Positions 21,715 to 31,665 of a stretch of 64,000 bases of DNA are shown piece after piece. The position numbers were made by a program, and so were the translations under genes. The notes under the pieces were generated by a model. The model was given only the letters and a program-made list of their open reading frames with translations, had not been told where the DNA came from and did no database searches. Position 1 is the stretch's first letter, and the number at the start of each line of letters is the position of its first letter. This DNA comes from Bedellia somnulentella (taxonomy: Eukaryota > Arthropoda > Insecta > Lepidoptera > Bedelliidae), in contig OY755196.1 of NCBI GenBank assembly GCA_963576735.1, positions 5,437,912 to 5,501,911 on the forward strand. The letters are read 5' to 3'.

Positions 21715-22050
21715 TTGTGCAGACACTTACTCAAAAATCCAAAACTATTCGAAGAAACACTGAATTCAATATCCAACGATAGTTTTGACTTGGTTGCAGC
21801 TACGCCCAATTTTATTAATGTAAAGACTTCTTCTTATAACAGCCGAAACAAAGAAGCCGGCATTTCTAAAATGTTTTACAGAAACATAGAACAGGTCGAG
21901 GTGCCTCCAAATTTTCAAAAGTTCCTTTTTGTCGAGCACAGATACAATGGTGAATTGATGTGTAGAAACATCTACGTTTTAACTGACGCATACCGAATCA
22001 CAATGTACACAGATGTGAACAAAGAACAACATGCCGAGTCTGTATAGGAA
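21715..22050 (+). pseudogene. Unidentified reading frame upstream of BEL/Pao protease
   Basis: A 110-residue frame with 'NIEQVEVPPNFQKFLFVEHR' and 'MCRNIYVLTDAYRITMYTDV'. It contains no domain I recognise. It ends 35 bp before the BEL/Pao protease fragment, in a different frame, and may belong to another element. Confidence 0.3.
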
Positions 22051-22079
22051 AACATCACTCCCGATATAATCACATGCGC

Positions 22080-22400
22080 ACACTTGTCCAATGAACAACC
22101 CGGTCAATAGGTCCTGCTAGCTACAGCTCATGTAGAAGTCAAGTCGAGTTATGGTAGTTCACACACACTTCGACTTTTAATTGACCAGGGTTCAGAGGCT
22201 TCATTCGTATCTGCAAGAGTAGATGATCTGTTGGGTATACCAAGAACCGATTTCAACGATATGGCCTCTGGAATGGGAGAAGAATCTCAGATACCGTTGA
22301 TTGAAATGATAATTGTATCAAAATAGGATGCAAATGAAACAGTATGATTTAATGTTTACGTACTAAAGACAATTCCACCTAAATTGACCAGGAGGGGGTA
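22080..22400 (+). pseudogene. BEL/Pao protease fragment
   Basis: In-frame sequence 'VLLATAHVEVKSSYGSSHTL', 'LLIDQGSEASFVSARV' and 'VLKTIPPKL'. BEL/Pao proteases have LLATA...RALLDxGS(Q/E)xSF; here the DQGSEASF box is kept, with stop codons before and after. Gag and RT are missing. A different BEL piece lies at 26,417-27,035. Confidence 0.7.
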
Positions 22401-22510
22401 CAGCATGAAACAAACACTTATCTGATATCCAAGAACTGTCTTATCCTGTTCTTGAAACAGATGTCGGTGATCCGCTGTCCGGGGCACGGCATCTTACATT
22501 GAAAGTTAGT
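22388..22510 (+). repeat. Unidentified old repeat family, block U1
   Basis: Matches 13,040-13,135 and 40,215-40,315 ('TTATCTGATATCCAAGAAC', 'GTCCGGGGCACGGCATCTTA'). One frame is shared with the 40-kb copy (LSDIQ...VLETDVGDPLSGARHL). Confidence 0.6.
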
Positions 22511-22715
22511 CACGATTTTATATATATACATGTAAAATATTGACACTTGGTTTGGCGGCTGTCACCGTATGTGTTGTGTAGTGTCAAATTTTAATTCTTG
22601 TCATTTTGTAAACAATTTCATATTTAATAAATTATAATAAAATAATATTTAAGTGGAATAATAGCTTTATGTGTTGTTTCTCTTTCAGGTAAGTTAATTT
22701 GTTGTGATGAGCATG

Positions 22716-22809
22716 TAAAGTTAATTAGATAGGAATATTTTTTATAAAAGTTTTCAATCTCTTTCAGAGCAACAACCATCTTTTATTTCACTAGAAACAA
22801 TACGTTATA
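22716..22809 (+). repeat. Direct repeat flanking the Ty3/gypsy fragment (left)
   Basis: About 90 bp nearly identical to 25,848-25,936 (start ATTAGATAGGAATATTTTTT, end AATACGTTATA). Possibly part of an LTR or leader of the element lying between. Confidence 0.7.
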
Positions 22810-22842
22810 AAACAACACATCTACAGCATTGCTGATACTAAA

Positions 22843-23866
22843 AATGGAAAAAATAAGGTTTAAATTTATAATTAAAGCAAGCGAAGATAAAAAAAGTAAT
22901 ACAATGTGCGTTACATCATTAATGGATAAAGATAATAATACGTTTATTTTACCAGGAAAATTACAACCAGTAACGTTACATAAAGAACTAATAAATACTT
23001 TAGCGTACAAAAAAGTGAAAGATTCAATACATCGGAGACATGAGAGCAGAAAAGTATGGATTTCGATAACTAAAGAATTAGAAGGTGTCTACATGGATGA
23101 GGATCATAATATACAATTTCAGGAAGATACACCTCAAACATCAGAATCAATAACCACTGGTGGTATTTCTGAAGAAATATTAACATAAATCCTCAAGATT
23201 TTTTCAGAAATGAAAAGTGACGTACCTAAACCACAGAACATAAAAAATACAATAGAGAAAATGGTTATCGATAAATTCAACAAAAAGTCAACAAATGTAT
23301 CCCAGTGGATGGCTATCTTTGAGGCCGAATGTGTGCGTGTTGGAATTATACAAGATATTGGGAAAATTTAAGTCCTTCGGTTGTTTTTGGAAGATTCTTG
23401 TTTAGACTGGTATGGTTCAATGCTTATAAAACACACAATAGAATCAGATTGGTCGATGTGGAAAAAAAGTTTTTGCGTTACATATGCAGACAAAGGATGG
23501 ACCCTGATAAGGTATGCTATGTCATATAAATATAGACAGGGTACTTTGCTAGAATATGCATTGAAAAAGGAACGTCTTCTTTTGGAAATGAGTAAATTTA
23601 TGGATAAAGCGACCCTCATTGACCTGATTGCTACTGAACTACCAAACTTCATAACAGACAAAATTTACCGAAATGATCTCAAGGAAACGGAAGGATTGTT
23701 TAATAGCATTCGCAGCTTAGAACATTTAGTAAACAAGAAGCCTGTTAAAAGGAACATGGAAAATTACGAAAAAAAAACAAAAGAAAAGGGAGAAAACAAG
23801 CCTTGCAAGATATGTGAGGAAGAAAACAAACCAAATCGATATCATCCGGAGTCAGTTTGCTGGTAG
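22843..23866 (+). pseudogene. Ty3/gypsy-type gag
   Basis: One frame from ATG 22,843 with two in-frame stops (23,186-23,188 and about 23,369). 'FLEDSCLDWYGSMLIKH' followed by 'WSMWKKSFCVTYADKGW' is the capsid-like core of insect gypsy-type Gag (x-F-L-x-x-x-A-x-x-W-Y...W..F...F). The C-terminal part is Lys/Glu-rich and ends 'CKICEEENKPNRYHPESVCW', a degenerate CCHC knuckle. The pol part follows in another frame. Confidence 0.65.
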
Positions 23867-23982
23867 AAGTATAAAAACAATTACAGACCAAAGAGAGACC
23901 AGATTGTCAGATATATTAATAACTCAGAATTAGAGGTAGAATTAAATGATATGAATCCAAAAAACTAGATATATCGCCATTA

Positions 23983-25222
23983 ATGAAAGTTAAATTACTC
24001 ATAAATTATAATATAGAAGCATTAGGAATTTATGACTCAGGGTCAAATGTTTCCTTAATAAATTCTAAATATTTATCTTTAAAAAATAATTTAACTAATA
24101 ATAATAATAACCCGAACTTAAAAACTATTAACGGCGTAAAAAAATCAACGGGTATAGTAAATTTAAAAATAAAAATATACGATATGGTCCAATACATGAA
24201 TATTTTTGTTATAGATAAAGAAAACTTCGACTATGATTTTTTGATAGGATTAGACTGCATAAAAAATTTCATCTTATACAAAATGATAAACTAGAAATAT
24301 TACAAAACACTTCATTTAATGAAGAAAATATAATAACAATTCCTGGCTATACGGGTAAAAAGAAATATTACAAAACACTTCATTTAATGAAGAAATATTC
24401 ATTCATAAATATTCACTTCATTTGATGGATGTAAACGAAGCTAGAGAGGTTTGTCAGGATCGTACGAAGTGGCGATCGATAGTCTCTGCCTTGCCTACCC
24501 CAATGGGAATTAATGGCGTGAGTATATGTTTGTGTATGTTAATGAAGAAAATATAATAACTATTCCTGGCTATACAAGTAAAAAAGAAAATAAAGTTTAT
24601 GATGAGACTAAAAATAAATATTACACTGAAAATAAAAATGAGATAAACTTTAATGAGCACGTTAATGTTAATAATTTTAATATTACAGTAAACCACCTTA
24701 GCTATATGGAACGGTCCGAAATAGATAAACTGATTAACAAATATAAGTCACTTTTGCAAAAGATAAGTATGATATTGGGATGGTAAACGGTTATGAATCT
24801 CATATTGATTTATTAGTTGACAGATATTGTGCTAAAAGACCCTATAGATGCACTATTCAAGATAAACAGGAAATAGAACATCAGATATCAAATTATTAGA
24901 AAAAGGTTTGATCGAAGAGTCTTATAGTCCTTTTGCTGCCCCAGTAACCCTAGCTTATAAAAATGAAGAAGGAAAAAAAACTAGATTGTGTATTGATTTC
25001 CGCGAATTAAATAAAATAGTAGTTTCTCAGTCGCAACCATTTCCATTGATAGAAGACTTAATTAGAAGAAACTAGGCATCAATTCTGCTTTTTGGGCTAT
25101 CCCCTTAAGGCTCACAGACAGACCGAAAACAGCTTTCGTTACCCAAGAAGGGCATTACCAGTGGGCCTGTTTACCGTTCGGGTTAAAGACATCCCCGGCC
25201 ATTTTCCAAAGAGTACTTAGTA
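23983..25222 (+). pseudogene. Ty3/gypsy pol: protease and N-terminal RT
   Basis: Protease 'ALGIYDSGSNVSLINSKYLS' (catalytic DSG) and 'YDFLIGLDCIKNF' in the frame ending 24,294. After an internal disruption (24,295-24,545) RT sequence follows: 'LLEKGLIEESYSPFAAPVTL', 'KTRLCIDFRELNKIV', 'QPFPLIEDLI', then 'FWAIPLRLTDRPKTAFVTQE' and 'LPFGLKTSPAIFQRVLS'. Frame changes occur at about 24,786 and 24,893. The sequence ends at about 25,222 before the YIDD box, where it meets a reverse-strand element. Integrase and 3' LTR absent. Confidence 0.8.
24424..24540 (+). mobile_element. LINE 3' tail insertion in gypsy pol
   Basis: Short copy of the tail seen at 20,880-20,981 (GATGGATGTAAACGAAGCTA ... CCCCAATGGGAATTAATGGC). 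Flanked by repeated host sequence: 'TTAATGAAGAAAATATAATAAC' occurs before (from 24,318) and after (from 24,539), and a shorter duplicate lies at 24,360-24,400. Confidence 0.8.
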
Positions 25223-25228
25223 GTATCA

Positions 25229-25498
25229 TCAGAAAACATAAATTAACAGATTTAATTTCTTCACTGAGTCAATTTTTTCCCCGAATTGCTGGTAAATTTC
25301 CCGACACTGTTCACCAATCACATGCAGCAAAATACTCATTTGTACCTTTTCCGATTTTTCATTTAACTCGCACGCATCAAAGTATATATTCAAAGCACTT
25401 TTCCACTTTTTCCACTGCACGGATAAATTGCCTGATGTCACATTATCGAAATTGTTCGTGAAATTAAATGGCGGCGGCGGGGACAATATCGATTCCAT
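25229..25498 (-). pseudogene. Ty3/gypsy-type gag N-terminus (reverse strand)
   Basis: 89-residue frame from ATG (25,498) 'MESILSPPPPFNFTN', then 'NLSVQWKKWKSALNIYFDAC', typical of the start of Gag in insect gypsy-like elements (W-K-x-W-x-x-x-F-x-x-Y). It stops at 25,229 at the junction with the plus-strand pol fragment. Upstream (higher coordinates) lie its PBS and LTR end. Confidence 0.65.
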
Positions 25499-25622
25499 TT
25501 TATCAAAAACAAAGTTAGTAAATTATTTCAAGCAGTCTCGCTTATCACACTGCACGTTTGTACTATCTACAAACTTAAAACCAATTATGTAATAATTAAT
25601 AAACTACATCTGTGTTCGCTAA

Positions 25623-25636
25623 AACCGACTGCGCCA
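25623..25636 (-). promoter_or_regulatory. Primer-binding site of the reverse gypsy element
   Basis: On the minus strand TGGCGCAGTCGGTT directly follows an LTR ending ...ATTAACA. TGGCGCAGTCG-type PBSs are known in Drosophila 17.6/297-group elements (tRNA-Ser primer). Confidence 0.6.
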
Positions 25637-25738
25637 TGTTAATGTATTAGGGACACGTGAATAAAACACCGAGCTAGGAACAAGACTGACTCATTTATTT
25701 ATGATTACCCTCACATAGATTTACATATAGCAAGAGGT
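25637..25738 (-). repeat. Partial 5' LTR of the reverse gypsy element
   Basis: Minus-strand sequence ending in TTAACA at the PBS; it contains AATAAA-complement context (25,660-25,668) and is cut at its distal end by a LINE tail. Start not identifiable. Confidence 0.5.
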
Positions 25739-25743
25739 ACCGA

Positions 25744-25847
25744 CACATACATATTCTTACGCCGTTAGTTCCCATTGGGGTAGGCAGAGACTATCGATCG
25801 CCACTTTGTACGATCCTGGCAAACCTCTCTGGCTTCGTTTATTGTAA
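25744..25847 (-). mobile_element. LINE 3' tail copy
   Basis: Reverse complement of the 20,880-20,981 tail (…GCGATCGATAGTCTCTGCC, CCCCAATGGGAACTAACGGC) with a short TATG tail at 25,744-25,752. Confidence 0.8.
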
Positions 25848-25936
25848 ATTAGATAGGAATATTTTTTATAAAAGTTTTCATTCTCTTTCAGAGCAACAAC
25901 CATCTTTTATTTCACTAGAAATAATACGTTATACAC
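25848..25936 (+). repeat. Direct repeat flanking the gypsy fragments (right)
   Basis: Near-identical to 22,716-22,809; ends at the SINE tail. Confidence 0.7.
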
Positions 25937-26190
25937 ATACATACATACATATACTCACGGCTATAAATCCCTTAACGGGGTAGCCAGAGCTTTGGAATGA
26001 GAAATTCCTCAGCCACTTTTGGAAGTTGATCGGGGAAAAGATAGTAATAATAAATGTTTTTGCTGACGGGTCTCCACTCCAACCACATCGCCCAAAAATC
26101 ACTTAAAAAGCCCCTATACCCTTAGTCGATCTTACGATCACCTACGGGTAGAAATGGGGTAGTGTTATTCTAAGCCGACACTACACGGCG
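25937..26190 (-). mobile_element. SINE 'family B' copy
   Basis: Near full-length; (CATA)n at the left is the 3' tail, followed by CTCACGGCTATAAATCCC (hairpin) and ending at CGACACTACACGGC. It inserted at the end of the 90-bp direct repeat. Confidence 0.8.
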
Positions 26191-26224
26191 AGTATATATA
26201 TATAGCTAGCTTTTATATATATCT

Positions 26225-26416
26225 CGAGTAGATAGGCGAGTAGCGATCCTAAATTCCACTCACGTCTATACGTCATAAATATTAGTTATGGATACAATTT
26301 GTCCATGTAATATTTAAATTTAATCATAAGTGTTTCTACCAGGTTGTTCCAAATAATCAAGAGCAAAATTAAAGGATGGAATTCGAAGGTTTAATCAATG
26401 GATTTGAAATTACCGC
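26225..26416 (+). repeat. Unidentified old repeat family, block U2 of copy 2
   Basis: Aligns to 13,155-13,495 with an internal deletion ('GTTTCTACCAGGTTGTTCCA' joins segments 90 bp apart in copy 1). Interrupted at 26,416 by a BEL/Pao element. Confidence 0.6.
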
Positions 26417-26609
26417 TGTTCATGCCTGCTCCGCGTGTATTGGCAAGCCGCAGGCGCGGCGGCGCGGTGATAGCTGGCGGGAGAACTCACTACGCAACCA
26501 ACCACCGTCGACTTAACATACCTTATATATTGTAAATTTAATAACTGCATTATTTCAAAGTAAATGTTTTATTGGCAAGTCTTCGTTTATATTATTCCTT
26601 GCCTTAACA
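26417..26609 (+). repeat. BEL/Pao-type 5' LTR
   Basis: Starts TGTTCATGCC, ends CTTAACA, about 193 bp, followed at once by the PBS TTTGGCGACCGCG. The TGTT start and TTTGGCGACCG PBS are typical of BEL/Pao elements. Confidence 0.7.
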
Positions 26610-26622
26610 TTTGGCGACCGCG
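26610..26622 (+). promoter_or_regulatory. Primer-binding site of BEL/Pao element
   Basis: TTTGGCGACCGCG directly after the LTR end. Confidence 0.65.
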
Positions 26623-26623
26623 C

Positions 26624-27035
26624 ATATCTTACACGAAATTTATAGATGAATATGAATATTTAGGTCATTTAAGTGAGATTGCTCGCCCACAGAGTGGCGT
26701 CAATTTGCCACATCATTGTGTCATAAAAGATAAAAGTGAAACAACGAAATTAAGGGTGGTTTTTGATGCTTCGGCTAAAACGTCGTCAGGCATATCGTTG
26801 AACGATATTCAAGCTGTAGGACCAGTTGTTCAAAGTGATTTAATATATTGATTTAATATTTGAGTACAAGATATCTTTTACAATTAGCAAATTAATGCGA
26901 GGATGAATTAATTTCAAATGTGGTTAAATCAGATTTTTATATTGATGATTTAAATACAGGGGCTGAGACAGAGGGTGAGCTTATTATATGTTATATATAT
27001 ATGAAAACGTAAACAGTTTATTAAAATCTGCATGT
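26624..27035 (+). pseudogene. BEL/Pao reverse transcriptase fragment
   Basis: Immediately after the PBS, with gag, protease and leader deleted, comes RT: 'EYEYLGHLSEIARPQSGVNL', 'PHHCVIKDKSETTKLRVVFD', 'ASAKTSSGISLNDIQAVGP' (26,640-26,845). A stop and deletion follow, then 'VVKSDFYIDDLNTGAETEGE' with the catalytic YIDD (26,935-26,975). It breaks off at about 27,035 where the unidentified repeat resumes. Highly characteristic of BEL/Pao RT. Confidence 0.85.
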
Positions 27036-28035
27036 TTCCCTCACTCAACACAACTGTGTGTTGATGTGGTGAGAGATAACTCTTTTAGTTATTTGGTGAT
27101 ACATAATCAAATAAATGATACAATTGCCTCAGACAAAAATATCACAAGTCCAATTGACCACACACTTGATCATATCACAGGAACAGCTGAACACACTCTT
27201 AATAAAAAGACACTTATGATATTCCAGAACATATTAGCAGTGTAGTGAAGAACTGCAAGTAACACCTGATATGGAGGGCAGTTAAAAGTGGATTTTTAAT
27301 ATATCTAGTCGAGGAAGTTCAATTTTACACTGCCAAAAGGAACTCAAAACGTAGCAAACTTGTCTTAATCAAAATATCCATACAAAGAAGATGAATTCAT
27401 TGATCCCTTAGTATACAACAATATGTACAACCAAAATAATAAACTAAACATCAAAAAATATACTTATTCACTACGCAAACTAATAGATAAGGATTGTAAT
27501 AATACTTGTTTGTTAGTATTTAAAAATGTATCATGTCTAAAAATGAAGAAATAATTGTCGCAACCAGATGCAAGGAACAACATTGTAGATTTTTTAAAGT
27601 AACAATAAAACATACGAAAGTCAGGGTAGTAAGTGAAAATGAGAATTTTTGTTACAATTAATTGTGTACAAATTAAGTAAAAGAAATCGAACGAAAATTA
27701 CTAAAAAACAAACTTTTGCACGAGAAATCATTAATAGAAAACCACTGATGTCTGTGAATAGGGCAAAACTAAAATTTGATTCAAATTTAGAACACATTAA
27801 GTCTGGCGATGATTTCCGGAAAATTTGATCTGAGGCATTAGCAAATAACTGATTGCAACAAAAATGATATTATTGATCTATTTTTATTTCAAAATGTTTT
27901 ACAACAGTTATCATTCCCTTTGTGAATTAAAATAAACAGCACAAAGTTTAAATTTTGAAAAAGTTAACGAAAAGCCTATTTTGTATTCTGATAATACACA
28001 ACACACACTGATAACATCGTGAAACAATTAAATCA
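27036..28035 (+). repeat. Unidentified old repeat family, blocks U3-U4 of copy 2
   Basis: Aligns with 14,490-15,157 joined directly to 16,137-16,480, showing the uninterrupted arrangement of these blocks. Frame pieces shared with the 40-kb copy: 'CVDVVRDNSFSYLVIHNQIN', 'DHTLDHITG'. Several stops. No domain recognised. Confidence 0.6.
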
Positions 28036-28050
28036 CCAGATTACGCTAAC

Positions 28051-28269
28051 ATGTTACGTAAAAGAACATTTAAACTGCAAGTTTCAGCGACTTATACTAG
28101 TTTTGCCCAAAGATTCCCAAAGTTTCTGCATCCTTATATATACAACCAGGACCTCCAACACTGTGATATTAAAAACTCCACGATGCTGAAGGCAAAGAAG
28201 CAGTTGAAGGAATGGTTTTATAATCGAAACTACACTGATACAGAGGAGTTACTTATTATAATTAAATAA
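28051..28269 (+). pseudogene. Possible LINE RT C-terminal fragment
   Basis: 72-residue ORF 'MLRKRTFKLQVSATYTSF...' ending 'KKQLKEWFYNRNYTDTEELL'. The order (basic start, 'FPKFLHPYIYN', 'KKQLKEWF', acidic end) resembles the last 60-70 residues of Jockey/CR1 RTs, such as 'KVELKKLLMNKCYYSANEYI' at 2,300. It abuts the unidentified repeat. Weak similarity; could be something else. Confidence 0.3.
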
Positions 28270-28904
28270 AGTATATAAAAATATAGAATTATTACATACT
28301 GCTTTACTATAAATTTCATATGTACTAATATATAATATAATATTTTTATTTCATATGAAATATAATATCATATGATATGTAACAAAACGATATGTATGCT
28401 TATTTAATGTACAAATATATGGTCTTATATATAATTATATATTATTTTTTTATTGTGTATTTAAACATATTATCATAATCGATAGATAAAATTATTTATA
28501 AAAAATATTTAATATTTTAAAAAGTTATTTTTGTATCAGATAAGCTACTAATAGAATAAGTTAATTTTTAGATTTTAACTTTTAATTTTTAACTTCTCTT
28601 GGTTTTGCACCACATATCAAACACCCGCTACGTTCACTTTCTATTATCAGCCTACACAGTCCCCCACAATACAGGTTTTACCTAGTGTAGGGGACACCGA
28701 TCACACTTAGTAATATAAACTCTCACCTTAAACCTACTTTTTACGATATTTTTATGATGTTCCTAAATAAATGTAAGTAAGGTTTTAATTGGTGTAATAA
28801 ATATTTTTTCATTTCTCATTTTCATACTTCGAAGCAAAGCAAAAACAATATCCGAAAATATAAAGCCTTTATGTATTTTTGATTAACCCTAATGAAAAAT
28901 ATCT
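28270..28904. other. Very AT-rich spacer
   Basis: Long TA-rich tract (28,300-28,560) and anonymous sequence. No gene or nameable repeat seen. Confidence 0.5.
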
Positions 28905-30383
28905 GCTTAAATAGATCATAGCGATTCCGAGTGCGAAGAGAAGAAAGCCAAAAATTTAACTTTCATGGAAAGTTATGTCAACAATTTATTTATAAATATT
29001 GAGAGTGTTAGAAACTCAGATATTGATAAAACTAGCATAGAATCTTTAAATAATGCCCCTAATTACGTGAAAACCTTATATTTATGTAACCTCCTATATG
29101 ATTTATTTTATTAAGACCTCCTTGATTTTAATAAAATAAACTACACACCATCTTTGATAATAGAACATATAAATTATTATGATCCCCAGTTATATCAATC
29201 AATAATGATAAAATATATTCCCTATTTACCTATGTATATAACATAACATAAACATAAACGTTCACGCCGAATATCCCCGAAGGGGTTGGCAGAGGTACTA
29301 ATACTTCTGAACATCACGTGACTTTGTCACCTGGTGTTCAGAGTACCCACGTTTTGCATGGACAGTGTACTCACGTGATAGGGGGCAGGCCTATCGCCGT
29401 TTTGTACGAATACACTGTCACATGACCAAGTACAACTCAGCCATGTGGGTTTCCTCACGATGTTTTCCCTCACCGTTAACAACCATGATAAATTAACCAC
29501 ACATATGCCTTTAGAAAAGACAAATTGGTGTAGGCCCGACCCAGGATTTGAACACTAGTCGTTTGCACGATAACCGAGTGTTCTACCCACTGGGCTATCA
29601 CGGTTGCTAAAGAAAGTTCACTAGTAATTTTGATAATGGTGCATACGATGATCTTTCTTACAATAAACTAACGATTTACCTTGCTATTTTCGATATAAGA
29701 CTGCATTGTACATTCTTACCGAAAAATAACCAAGCCTTAGATTGCAAATCCACCAGAGATGTGCGAGGATAGATAAAGTGAGTTGTGATTTATAGAGCCA
29801 GTAGAATCGCTTCTTGTTCTACCTACGTATGTAGTGTAAAATTTAAAAAAAAAAGAATACCAAAATAATTGAAAATGAAGAGCAATGGAACCGCAAAAAA
29901 AACCATCTGATTCATCAGATTCTGAGAGTGTTAAAAACTCAGATATTGATAAATCTAGCATAAAATCTTTAACCCTTCCAGTGCGGCGCGCTAGGTCTAA
30001 TGGCGCGAATGTGAGTGAAGTGCCGGCCGCGGCAGCGACTAATTGGGTAGTGTAAAATTAAAAAAAAAAAAAATACCAAAAGAAAAATTGAAAATGAAGA
30101 GCAATGGAACCGCAAAAAAAACCATCTAAAACAAATCAGCGGTTCATATTTAAAACAATTTAAAATAGAAGAATATCAAACCGACGAAACATGTAAACTC
30201 TGCAAAGAAGAATCATTTTATTGATAAAAAGGTAACTGGATAGAGTGTGCAATATGTTTTGGATGGTTGCATGAAACCTGTGCACAATCTTTCAACAAAA
30301 AAATAGACAGCCCAATAAATATAATTTGTTGTTGGATTGTTGAAACTGCAAAATCATCAAAAAAAGCTTCAATGTTCCAAAAA
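28905..30383 (+). pseudogene. PHD-finger-like relic of an unidentified element (SINE-interrupted)
   Basis: In-frame pieces 'SDIDKTSIESLNNAPNYVKT' (29,022-29,080) and a near repeat of its start at 29,935-29,970, then 'ETCKLCKEE' and 'IECAICFGWLHETCAQSFNK' (30,238-30,297), a C4HC3 arrangement as in PHD fingers. The same block lies at 41,800-42,075 ('MCRRYLHKTCVESFN'). It is interrupted by a SINE (29,239-29,604) and, at 30,384, by an env relic. After that relic the sequence resumes (31,416). Family unknown; a nuclear or chromatin-binding role would only be inferred. Confidence 0.45.
29239..29604 (-). mobile_element. tRNA-derived SINE 'family A', full length
   Basis: On the minus strand: A-box TAGCCCAGTGGG in 'GTGATAGCCCAGTGGGTAGA', B-box-like GTTCAAATCC about 35 nt later, a roughly 250-nt body, then the hairpin CCCCTTCGGGG, CGGCGTGAACG and a (TTATG)n-like tail at the left edge. 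Pol III promoter boxes with tRNA spacing make it a tRNA-derived SINE. It splits the PHD relic. Confidence 0.85.
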
Positions 30384-31412
30384 AACTCAAGGCACGCTAC
30401 TAGACACCATAGCGAACATACATAACGGACGTCTAGACATTCATCTGATCTCATTTAAACAACTTATATACGAGCTCCATATGATCACTGCACGGCTCTC
30501 GAAACGACTGTCGCTGCCCATCAAAGACATCGAAGAGAACGTGAAGGATCTGTACAAAATACTGTACGTAAAGGCGCGCGTAACTTCATCCTTTCTACTT
30601 TTGGAAGTTCATATACCCCTCACAAGCGACGAAGAGTACGAAGCTTTTCATACGATCCCGGTTTCAATGCAGTTAACTACCGGTGACGTCACTACCGTCA
30701 TACCTACCACGACACATATCGCAGTCAACTTCAGAAAAGAAACATTTATATCACTAACGGTGGACGATATAAATCAATGCACCCAATTAAAAAAAGATAA
30801 CTACATTTGCACTTCCAACTTCCTATTCATAACTTACATAATGCAGAAGCGCCATGCGAAGCAAAATTATTGGGACACCAATCGAACATTCAATGTTTAC
30901 AAACAAAACGACGCTGCCGCGACGACTGGATCAAGTTACATAAAACGAACCGCTGGCTATACATGTGTTGTGAAAATTGTAACGCCAGACTTTTATGTGA
31001 TAACAGCATCGTATCAACTAACTTATCGCGAACGGGTTTGCTTGACTTACAAGAAGGCTGCGTGCTACAGAAAAAAGACGTCTCATTGTTAGCATTCAAC
31101 CACTATGGAAGCAGAACCGAACTGAACCCGGAAATACCTATCATTCCTAACGACGTCAACTTACACATCAGCGATCAAGTTCAATTCACCTTTATCAATG
31201 AGAGTAGCCCAGCCTTAACTAACAATCAGAGTCTACAACACATCGAGCTTGACAAACGGATAAAGTTACAAAAGATAAAAAACTCTATCCGATTAAGCTT
31301 ATGTACAATCATTTACCCCGCCAAAGCGGCCCTCAGCTGCCCGGCACACATAAAGTCATGGTGAAGCCGCACAATCCACAGGAACAGCAGCAACCAATCC
31401 TTTCGAAAAAAT
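30384..31412 (+). pseudogene. Errantivirus-type env relic (baculovirus-F-like fusion protein family)
   Basis: An old copy of the envelope gene of an insect endogenous retrovirus (Ty3/gypsy errantivirus). The first frame (to about 30,850) carries a helix-rich region with 'LSLPIKDIEENVKDLYKILY' and 'VKARVTSSFLLLEVHIPL'. A frame change near 30,830-30,850 moves the rest into the frame ending at 31,364 ('GLLDLQEGCVLQKKDVSLLA'). These blocks are characteristic of the fusion-protein ectodomain of this family. Signal peptide, furin site/fusion-peptide region and transmembrane anchor are not visible. No LTR, gag or pol adjoins it. It is broken by the frameshift and truncation. It lies within the PHD-like relic. 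Confidence 0.7.
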
Positions 31413-31665
31413 AAGGAAAGAAAATATTAAAACACGTTAAGATAATTGAACACAGATGATCGAGATGCATTAAATCCATCAGAATATCTTTCTAGTTTCG
31501 TCGTTGATCGTACACTGTATTAATTAAACGAACTAAATTTTGCCAGTTGAGCGAGCGTCTCACATATGTGGCCCAAAACATTAACAAATGTCTTTTAACG
31601 ACAAATTAGAATTTGAGTTTGCTGAGGATATTATTTTATCCATATGTCTGAACTTACATTACATC
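31413..31665 (+). pseudogene. Unidentified PHD-element relic, downstream part
   Basis: Aligns with 42,090-42,335. A broken frame reads 'ALNPSEYLSSFVVDRTLY' and 'AQNINKC', slightly reminiscent of Ulp1-type protease N-terminal motifs (L-x-x-x-E-x-L-x-D-x-x-I-x-x-Y), but the catalytic His/Asp/Cys are not seen. Confidence 0.4.

Noticed and set aside
22070..22345. DQGSEASF as a host aspartic protease
   Set aside because: The LLATA...LLIDQGS context is that of BEL/Pao proteases, and no signal peptide or second lobe is present.
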